Assembly (NCBI GenBank): GCA_965279065.1
Contig: OZ257134.1
Location: 1,116,001-1,180,000, forward strand
Origin: JAKAXS01 sp965279065
GTDB lineage: Bacteria > Pseudomonadota > Alphaproteobacteria > Rhizobiales > Hyphomicrobiaceae
DNA: 64,000 nucleotides
Direction of reading: 5' to 3'
The notes below the pieces were generated by a model. The model ran no database searches and had not been told where the DNA came from. It saw nothing but the letters and a program-made list of their open reading frames with translations. The position numbers and the translations under genes were made by a program. Positions 45,096 to 51,307 of the stretch are shown here, piece after piece (the first letter of the stretch is position 1; every line of letters starts with the position of its first letter).

Positions 45096-45839
45096 ATGAG
45101 CTCCGATGTTCCGTACTTCGTCTCGGCCCTCGCGTGGGATGAGGTCGCCCGCCGACTTCGGAACGGCGCGACGGCAATACTCCCGGTTGGGGCAGGCGCC
45201 AAACAGCACGGCCTGCATCTGCCGATGGGCACCGATCAGATCCAGGCGGAGTGGTTCGCCGCCCGCCTCGCCGCCAGAGCCAATGCACTCATCTGGCCGA
45301 CACTGACCTACGGCACCTACCCGGCGTTCGCGGCCTACGCGGGAAGCGCGTCGCTATCGGCGCGAACATTCGAAAGCCTCGTCGGCGACATCGTCGAACG
45401 GCTGGTGGCGTACGGCGCGCGCGACGTTCTCGTCCTCAATACTGGCATCAGCACGATCGCTCCGATCGAGGCCGCAATCCGCAGCACTGGCGGCACGGAC
45501 CGGGTACGCCATTGCTGCATCTATACCGGAGCCCGCTACCTCGCCGCCGCCGCCGGTCTCCGACAGCAATCCTACGGCAGCCACGCCGACGAAATGGAGA
45601 CATCGGTGATGCTTCAGGTGGCACCTGATCTCGTGCAGGTGGCCCGCGCCGAAGCGTCCCCGCCCTCCAACAACGGCCCGGTAGACGGGCCCTTGACGCC
45701 ACATGATCCGTCGTCCCCGAACTATTCACCGAGTGGCAGCTTCGGCGATCCGACGAAGGCCTCCCCCGAGAAGGGCAGGGTTCTCGTGGCCGCCATCCTC
45801 GAAGACCTTTTCGCCGTTGCGAACGAGTTGCGCGTCTGA
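45096..45839 (+). CDS. Creatininase-family protein lacking usual metal ligands
   Basis: 247 residues, PF02633-like. The N-terminal motif reads LPVGAGAKQHGLHLPMGTDQ, where active amidohydrolases have E-Q-H-G-x-H-L-P; the Glu metal ligand is Lys here. The central NGHGGN/NGHYEN motif is replaced by VLNTGISTIAPIEA, so the His (and Glu) ligands are missing. The later SHADEMETSVML block is kept. It may be a non-hydrolytic or differently liganded branch. Start MSSDVPYF at 45096. It is divergent from the SBF-type transporter and followed by an exported deaminase-like gene. Confidence 0.8.
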   Translation: MSSDVPYFVSALAWDEVARRLRNGATAILPVGAGAKQHGLHLPMGTDQIQAEWFAARLAARANALIWPTLTYGTYPAFAAYAGSASLSARTFESLVGDIVERLVAYGARDVLVLNTGISTIAPIEAAIRSTGGTDRVRHCCIYTGARYLAAAAGLRQQSYGSHADEMETSVMLQVAPDLVQVARAEASPPSNNGPVDGPLTPHDPSSPNYSPSGSFGDPTKASPEKGRVLVAAILEDLFAVANELRV

Positions 45840-45918
45840 AGCACCGAGACGCTGCACGTTCGCGGCAAAGTCAGACCGATCGTGTAGGATCGCGGGGCGA
45901 ATGACCTGGGAGGCCTCG

Positions 45919-46440
45919 ATGCGTCGGCGAACTTTTCTCAAGGGCGGAACGGTCCTGGTGGCGACCGCATTGGTGGGAGCGGAAGGTGCCGGTGCGCGTC
46001 CCTCGCCCGCGACGCCCGATGATGCGCGCTTCATGGAGCTTGCCGTCGCCGAGGCGGCGCAAGCCGCGTTTCCCTTCGGCGCCGTGATCGTCAAGGATGG
46101 CGAGGTTCTGGCGCGCGGCCACAACCGCACCGGGATCGATCGCGACCCGACCGCCCACGGCGAAATGGTCGCGATCCGTGCGTGTCTCGCCGCGCACGGG
46201 CCCGGCGCACTCAAGGGCGCCACGCTCTATACGTCGGCCGAGCCCTGCTGCATGTGCATGGGCGCAATCATCTGGTGCGAGATTGCGCGTCTCGTCTATG
46301 CCGCCTCGCTGGCACAGATCGCCGGCAAATTCGATCAGATCATGCTGTCGGCAGAAGATATTGCTGCCAAGGCACCCTTCGCACCCATCGACGTCGCCGG
46401 CGGCGTGTTGAGCGGCGAAGCGCTGAAGCTGTTCAAGTGA
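45919..46440 (+). CDS. Tat-exported cytidine/guanine-deaminase-like protein
   Basis: 173 residues. It begins with a Tat-like signal MRRRTFLKGGTVLVATALVG (twin-Arg, RRTFLK) and a hydrophobic stretch ending near GARPSP. The rest is a CDA-fold zinc deaminase: GHNRTGIDRDPTAHGEMVAI (H-x-E) and TSAEPCCMCMGAIIW (PCxxC), nearest in pattern to guanine deaminases. An exported nucleobase deaminase is unusual; most are cytoplasmic. GGGAGG sits seven bases before this ATG, favouring it over the ATG at 45901. It may act on purine-like compounds in the periplasm alongside the neighbouring transporter. Confidence 0.85.
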   Translation: MRRRTFLKGGTVLVATALVGAEGAGARPSPATPDDARFMELAVAEAAQAAFPFGAVIVKDGEVLARGHNRTGIDRDPTAHGEMVAIRACLAAHGPGALKGATLYTSAEPCCMCMGAIIWCEIARLVYAASLAQIAGKFDQIMLSAEDIAAKAPFAPIDVAGGVLSGEALKLFK

Positions 46441-46473
46441 ACGACACCGTTACGTGGCGCTGTGCGGTCGGGT

Positions 46474-47352
46474 CTATGGCTTGACGTCTTCGCCGCTGCG
46501 CGCGGAGATGTATTTGCGAACCTCGCATTTGCTGAAGCCGTCGTCGCTGAACGTATTCTTCGCCGCCTGGCGCGCGGCCTCGGCGGAGGAGCCCACGCCG
46601 ATCGCGCAGCTGAACCTCGGCTTTTGGCAGCACATCAGTGAGAAGACGTCGTCACGCTGGTCTGTCCAGGCCGGTCGCGTGGCGCAGGTCTTGGAGATCT
46701 TTTTGCAGCCCCGCAGCGCGCCTTCCTTGGCGGCGTCTTGCGTATCCGCCCAGTACACCGGGCCGCTCTCTTCGTTGTTCGGAGAAACCGATGCGTACCA
46801 CCCCTTGGTGTTTGAGTTCACCTGGCCGTTGGAGTCCGAGTCCGAACTCGTCGTCTCGGTATCTTTTGCTTCTGCGACTTTAGCGTCGTCCTCGTCGACG
46901 CCCATCTTGCGCTTGAAGGCGCTGTTCAGCGGCAACTCGCTCAAGGGCAGATCCCCCTTGATGAAGCGCTGGGCTCGCTCTTCCCCGCCCTCTTTCAGAA
47001 TGAACGCGCAATGCGCATTGCCCGAGACCTTGTATTTCATGCATTGGCCGTAGCTGAAGTGCGGCTCACCGAAATAGACCAGCAGACGCTTTTCCTTCTT
47101 CAGGTTTAATTCATCGCCCTTCTTGGAGGCGACGTCCATGGAGAGGTCCAGCAGCGTCTGCGCCCTATCCGAGTCGCACTGCAGGGTGAACGCGTCGCCG
47201 TCTTTTCGGCCCTGCGTGTCGACGACCGCGACCGATGCCGAGACCGCATTCTCGATGCACGCCTTCAAGGCATCATGCAAAGCGCTTGCGGCAACGGCCT
47301 TGCTGCTCATCGGCAAGAGAGCGAGGGAGATAATCATCAGGTGCTTGATCAT
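46474..47352 (-). CDS. Secreted cysteine-rich protein, unknown (DUF4189-like C-terminus)
   Basis: 292 residues. Signal peptide IKHLMIISLALLPMSSKAVA. The first part (residues 25-135) has cysteine-containing LHDALKACIENAVSASVAVV and YFGEPHFSYGQCMKYKVSGN. A linker rich in D, S, T and E follows (ETTSSDSDSNGQVNSNTKG). The C-terminal third repeats a pattern of aligned Ala-Ala...Cys residues (WADTQDAAKEGALRGCKKIS; SAEAARQAAKNTFSDDGF), reminiscent of DUF4189-type modules, but I am not certain. Lower GC and Lys-rich relative to neighbours, possibly acquired. Confidence 0.7.
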   Translation of the reverse strand: MIKHLMIISLALLPMSSKAVAASALHDALKACIENAVSASVAVVDTQGRKDGDAFTLQCDSDRAQTLLDLSMDVASKKGDELNLKKEKRLLVYFGEPHFSYGQCMKYKVSGNAHCAFILKEGGEERAQRFIKGDLPLSELPLNSAFKRKMGVDEDDAKVAEAKDTETTSSDSDSNGQVNSNTKGWYASVSPNNEESGPVYWADTQDAAKEGALRGCKKISKTCATRPAWTDQRDDVFSLMCCQKPRFSCAIGVGSSAEAARQAAKNTFSDDGFSKCEVRKYISARSGEDVKP

Positions 47353-47432
47353 TGTGCCACCATTTTCAAGTCTTCAACAAAAGGCAAAGCAGTCGGCAAT
47401 TGATGCGGTGCGGTTGTAGCCCTGCAAACAGG

Positions 47433-48014
47433 CTAGGGGGAAGGCGCGGAGGATTTTGAGCCGCGTTCTTGCTCTGTCAAATCGTTCGAGTCATGCCCTT
47501 GCTCCGTCAATACGAAAGAGTCGAAGAACGCCTGCACCTGCGCGCTGTCTTCAGACCCGTTAGGCCCGGTGTAGATGGCTTGGTAGAGAGTTGCGCCGGC
47601 CACAACGAACCTTTGCGAGTTGCGCATTTTTCCCCCAGGTAGGTCGACAACGATGTGGCGTGCCTCGTTGCCGTCCATCTTCATTTTGACTTCGCTGCGC
47701 AGTCTTCCCTTTACATTCTTGATGGCGCCGTCGCGGGCATTGTCGAGCAGCAGCTTGCGCGGCGTCCTGTCGATATGCGCCTTGGGAAACACGCTGCTGA
47801 TGGCCAGGAAGGCCCGCGGCTCGTCCGCGTGAATGGCCATGTGCATGGTGATCTTTCCGACGTCGGTCGGAATGTCCTGCTTTTCCGTCACCCAGGCGCC
47901 AGGAAACACAAGCCGAAATCCCACGCCTTGAGGCGCATAGACCTTCGGATCCGCCGCGGTCGCGCTGACGGCGCAGGCAAGGACCATAAAAGCTACAATT
48001 AAAAGCTGTTTCAT
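47433..48014 (-). CDS. Secreted protein, unknown (PsbP/DUF1795-like pattern)
   Basis: 193 residues. Signal peptide KQLLIVAFMVLACAVSATAA. The mature sequence KVYAPQGVGFRLVFPGAWV, then KITMHMAIHADEPRAFLAIS, GNEARHIVVDLPGGKMRNSQ and FDSFVLTEQ has the layout of PsbP/DUF1795-like folds (GfrL.fPg.W, a terminal F.dSF). That resemblance is by eye only. It lies 80 bp downstream of the other secreted-protein gene's start and on the same strand, so the two may be co-expressed. Confidence 0.7.
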   Translation of the reverse strand: MKQLLIVAFMVLACAVSATAADPKVYAPQGVGFRLVFPGAWVTEKQDIPTDVGKITMHMAIHADEPRAFLAISSVFPKAHIDRTPRKLLLDNARDGAIKNVKGRLRSEVKMKMDGNEARHIVVDLPGGKMRNSQRFVVAGATLYQAIYTGPNGSEDSAQVQAFFDSFVLTEQGHDSNDLTEQERGSKSSAPSP

Positions 48015-48432
48015 TCTCAAAATGCCCCCAGGGAATTTGGCGGACGAACGCCCCGTCCACCCGCTGCTATTCCCATGCTCCAATCCAGCCGTGGAACCTC
48101 CAAGCCGTCGCGGGCCGCGGATCTGCATTGCAGGTTAGATCACTCTGTGTATTGCGCGCTAGCGAGGGCTGCAAACTAGGCGTGGAGGACGCCGTCGCGC
48201 TGTAGAACGGTCACACCCCGCGGCTTTGGCGGGCGACGGCGAGCCTGGAACCAACTGCAGGCTTCAAGCGATACGCTATGAGCTGAAGCGATCGGCCAGC
48301 CAGAGAGAACGATGGTCGGCTCACCCGTCCCCAGGAAGCCGGCAAAGGAGGTCGTTAGCCCTGTTTTGACATGGACCTTGTCGAGTGCGGGCATCATTGT
48401 GACCATTGAGGAATGATCGAAGGAGACGTGAC
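48015..48432. other. Gene-poor stretch
   Basis: 418 bp. A minus-strand open frame at 48176-48406 lacks a ribosome site and recognisable motifs; I do not call it. Base composition is normal and no strong repeats are visible. Confidence 0.4.
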
Positions 48433-48555
48433 GTGGACGTTCGGATGTTCTGTGCGGTCTTGGGTGCTGCCATGATCGCCATCATGGGATTGCAGCTCTA
48501 TGTCGTGCACCACCACGGCATCGGTCCGGCCCACATTGCCGTTGCCACTCCCTAG
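48433..48555 (+). CDS. Possible 40-residue membrane peptide
   Basis: GTG at 48433 with AAGGAG about eight bases upstream (cgaaggagacgtgac). The peptide is VDVRMFCAVLGAAMIAIMG, then LQLYVVHHHGIGPAHIAV: one hydrophobic helix followed by a His-rich HHH segment. A hairpin terminator begins 37 bp after the stop. Not recognised as a family; kept because RBS, length and terminator fit a real small gene. Confidence 0.45.
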   Translation: MDVRMFCAVLGAAMIAIMGLQLYVVHHHGIGPAHIAVATP

Positions 48556-48591
48556 ATTTGGTCCGGGTTTACTCGCGAGCCTCCCAAGGTC

Positions 48592-48622
48592 AGGCTTGCC
48601 CGTAAATCTCACGGGCAAGCCT
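48592..48622. terminator. Hairpin between small membrane peptide and DoxX gene
   Basis: Perfect 12-base arms AGGCTTGCCCGT / ACGGGCAAGCCT with a seven-base loop, between convergent genes. Tails are not T-rich beyond TTT/T, so the efficiency is uncertain. Confidence 0.65.
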
Positions 48623-48665
48623 TTGACATGAGGTGACGTCTGGCATTCACCGGCTCGAAGCGGCG

Positions 48666-49067
48666 CTAAGTCGAAGCGTGACATCCAAACGCCGCCCGAA
48701 GGTGCGCATCCCGCAGCCAGAGGCTAAGCCAGGCCAGGGCCGCTAAAGCAACCGCGATGAACTGAGGCGGTGATCCGATCTCGCCGACCCTGAGGTGCGT
48801 GCAGATCGCTCCACCGGCAAACGCCGTGATGAGAATGGCACCGATGGCGGCGGTTCTCGGTATCGCAAAAAGGATCGCGCACAACAGGATAATTCCGCCG
48901 AGCAGTGTCGAGAGGTCGGCAGGAAACCCCACCTGGGCTTGCACATTGGCGAGCAGGTGTGGGGCAAACAGATTGACGGCGGCGTCCGCCACGAGAAACA
49001 GGACGATCAGTGCCGACAGTCCAAAGCTGATCCGGAGCGCCGCGCGCCCGGAAGTGACATTTGCCAT
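48666..49067 (-). CDS. DoxX-like membrane protein
   Basis: 133 residues with four hydrophobic helices. The pattern LFLVADAAVNLFAPHLLANV, QVGFPADLSTLLGGIILLCA, IPRTAAIGAILITAFAGGAI and CTHLRVGEI matches the DoxX-like (PF13564) family, inner-membrane proteins of unclear, sometimes thiol- or redox-linked, role. ATG preceded by an AGACTTG leader with weak RBS. Monocistronic. Confidence 0.85.
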   Translation of the reverse strand: MANVTSGRAALRISFGLSALIVLFLVADAAVNLFAPHLLANVQAQVGFPADLSTLLGGIILLCAILFAIPRTAAIGAILITAFAGGAICTHLRVGEIGSPPQFIAVALAALAWLSLWLRDAHLRAAFGCHAST

Positions 49068-49344
49068 TTCAAGTCTCCGTAAGAGGTGTCCTGCTCAGAT
49101 CGCCCACGAAGGCATCGCCCGTGGACCTGAGCAGGTGTGCCGATAACAGTCTTGAGGTGGCTCGGCCTGTTCCGCGCGGCACGCCTTGCTGGCTGATCCG
49201 CAACCATCCAAATCCTGATCCGCTCGGGCATTGATCGGGCACAGCGTTTGATGGCAAATTGCGCGAGCCGACTGAGACCGTAGCGGCGTGCGGTTTGGCG
49301 GCCGAATACCCGCGAAGTCGCCAACAGCAACAGTAGGGACGCTT

Positions 49345-49725
49345 ATGATCGGTCATCGCACGTGCGCTGTCGTTCTGACGGCTGTTACCGCAAGTCTGTG
49401 TGTGTCGCCACCCGCAATGGCGGCCAACTATGATGGAAGCTGGAGCATGGTCGCAGTGACGACACGCGGCCATTGCGGAACCGTCGACATCGGTCTCGGC
49501 GTGCGCCGGGGCCGCTTGTATTCCACCGGCGGCTCTTTTGCCTTCTACCCCATCACGATGAGCGGACATGTGTCCGGTTCCGGACACGTCCGCATGACCG
49601 CCATTGCGGGTCCACGCACGGCGCACGGCACCGGCCGATTCAACCGTAGCCAGGCCGGCGGGACATGGAAGGGGAACGGTCCGTCCGGCGTTTGTTCGGG
49701 CTACTGGCGCGCCAGCCGTTCCTGA
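49345..49725 (+). CDS. Secreted small protein, unknown
   Basis: 126 residues. Signal peptide RTCAVVLTAVTASLCVSPPA, AMA|ANYDGSW. The mature part YDGSWSMVAVTTRGHCGTVD, IGLGVRRGRLYSTG, ITMSGHVSGSGHVRMTAIAG and FNRSQAGGTWKGNGPSGVCS is a beta-rich pattern with two cysteines common in uncharacterised Bradyrhizobiaceae-type secreted proteins. Start ATG at 49345 after a short purine-rich AGTAGGGACGCTT. No catalytic motif is visible. Confidence 0.7.
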   Translation: MIGHRTCAVVLTAVTASLCVSPPAMAANYDGSWSMVAVTTRGHCGTVDIGLGVRRGRLYSTGGSFAFYPITMSGHVSGSGHVRMTAIAGPRTAHGTGRFNRSQAGGTWKGNGPSGVCSGYWRASRS

Positions 49726-49827
49726 CGCGTCAAGCATCCGGAGCCCCTGGCAGCACCGCAACGCTTTCTCTCCCCTACCTGTCGTGTCAACAGTGCGCTA
49801 CGATTGCGGAGTAGGGGGAGAGGGGCG

Positions 49828-50349
49828 ATGGCGGATACAGATTTTTCCCGCGCAGTACTCGTTGCGGGCGTGCCGGGATGGCTACGAGCGCTCTTGCTCG
49901 CCGCGGCTATTCTCGAACTGGTAGGCGGCGTACGCGACCTCCCCATTCTGTTTGGCGACACGTCGCAAATTCCGGGACCGGGCTTGGGCGGGGGCATCAT
50001 TAAAGCCAAGATTGCGCTTCACCCGATTGTCGCACTCGCTGCTGTCGCGTTCGCCGCGACCAACAAGCTGCGCTATGCGCTGATCGCCATGGCGGTGCTG
50101 GCGTTGTTGGGTTGGGCAAACTACCTGCCGTCGATTGCAATTCACGGGTTGAATGTGGGGGACGGAGCCCTCGGCCTCCTGACGGCATTCCAAGTAGTAC
50201 TGGTACCGATATTCGCCGGCATCATCATCGTGCTGGCAATCAGAGGCCAACGGTTGGTGCTTGCGACGGCGTTGTCGATTCTACCAACCTTGGTGGGAGT
50301 AATAGGTGTGCTGGCTTTCGCAATTGCTGTCGGTATCTGGGGTTTCTGA
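49828..50349 (+). CDS. Integral membrane protein, unknown
   Basis: 173 residues with about five hydrophobic helices (GWLRALLLAAAILELVGG; HPIVALAAVAFAATN; LIAMAVLALLGWANYL; VVLVPIFAGIIIVLAI; SILPTLVGVIGVLAFAI). ATG at 49828 follows GGGGGAGAGGGGCG. I recognise no family. The 291 bp after it up to the Lrp gene hold no gene I can support. Confidence 0.65.
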   Translation: MADTDFSRAVLVAGVPGWLRALLLAAAILELVGGVRDLPILFGDTSQIPGPGLGGGIIKAKIALHPIVALAAVAFAATNKLRYALIAMAVLALLGWANYLPSIAIHGLNVGDGALGLLTAFQVVLVPIFAGIIIVLAIRGQRLVLATALSILPTLVGVIGVLAFAIAVGIWGF

Positions 50350-50640
50350 ATTTCTGGCGAAATGCCCGGATGAAAGGCGTCGAACGCGATCGCATATTAC
50401 TGCGGCGCAGGCAAAAGCGAACGAGACCCTCAATCTCGATCTTGGCCGAAGACGTCGACGACAACCCGCGCTTTAGCCTTTGGAAGGGACCACTTTCCCG
50501 AAGGCGGTGTCGGCGACGTCATGGCGCACGTCCCCGTCGGGACGTGATCGCGAACAACCTTGCAGTGACCAGCGATGCGTATTTTCAGGAGACAGTTGCG
50601 CTGGTGTCGATGAGCTCCGGAAACACACGGTAGCGGTCCT

Positions 50641-51165
50641 TCAAAGCCGGCCACGACGCTGCTTGCCGTACTTTGTCGGACTGTCTTGCGCAACGTTCCT
50701 CAGCGGCAATGCCGTTTTGAACTTTACTTGCTGCAACGCGAAGCTCGAGCGGATATTGGAGACGCCCGGCACCTTGGACAGTCGATCGACGATGAAATGC
50801 TGTACAGCCGGCACGTCGGAGACGACGACGCGCAACATGTAGTCGCTATCGCCGGTCATCAGATAACACTCCATCACTTCGGGCATGGCGGCAATCGCGC
50901 TTTGAAACAGGTCGAGGCTCGGCCCGACCTGCTTTTCAAGGCTTACCTGGATGAAGACGCTGACGTTGAGGCCAAGTTTGACCGGATCGAGCAGGGTCAC
51001 ATATTTCGCGATCAGGCCAGCCTCCTCCAGCGCGCGCACGCGCGCCAGGCACGGCGACGGCGATAGGCCCACGCACTCTGCCAACTCCACATTGCTGAGG
51101 CGTGCATTCTCCTGGAGCTCGACAAGGATTCGCGTATCGATTTGGTCCACGACAATTGATCCCAC
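50641..51165 (-). CDS. Lrp/AsnC-family regulator (MdeR-like by context)
   Basis: 174 residues. HTH_AsnC: VDQIDTRILVELQENARLSN and SPSPCLARVRALEEAGLIAK. The RAM/effector domain follows: VSVFIQVSLEKQVGPSLDLF, VMECYLMTGDSDYMLRVVVS and SKVPGVSNIRSSFALQ. The start is a GTG at 51165, with another GTG at 51150 possible. It is divergent from an E1-type 2-oxoacid dehydrogenase; in Pseudomonas putida the Lrp-type MdeR similarly controls mdeB, an AceE-like 2-oxobutyrate dehydrogenase. Probable target: that gene through the nested palindrome at 51244-51280. Confidence 0.9.
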   Translation of the reverse strand: MGSIVVDQIDTRILVELQENARLSNVELAECVGLSPSPCLARVRALEEAGLIAKYVTLLDPVKLGLNVSVFIQVSLEKQVGPSLDLFQSAIAAMPEVMECYLMTGDSDYMLRVVVSDVPAVQHFIVDRLSKVPGVSNIRSSFALQQVKFKTALPLRNVAQDSPTKYGKQRRGRL

Positions 51166-51243
51166 AACAGCATGAAAAGCTTCAAACTGAATAGATTAAC
51201 GCACAACGTGCCGCAATATCCCATAAGCAAAGTGTCTTAAGCA

Positions 51244-51280
51244 GGTTGTGCCGAGCGACCTTGGTTAAGGTCCCACAACC
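51244..51280. promoter_or_regulatory. Nested palindrome in the lrp-aceE2 divergent region
   Basis: Outer arms GGTTGTG / CACAACC enclose an inner perfect hairpin GACCTT-GGTT-AAGGTC. It ends 28 bp before the E1 ATG, so it is either an operator for the divergent Lrp protein or a leader hairpin. No T-run. Confidence 0.5.
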
Positions 51281-51307
51281 GTTTCGGATCAGGCCAGGGA
51301 CACCGCC

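Noticed and set aside
48176..48406. Minus-strand 76-codon open frame
   Set aside because: No ribosome site, no signal peptide or motif, and it sits in a gene-poor stretch; not supported.
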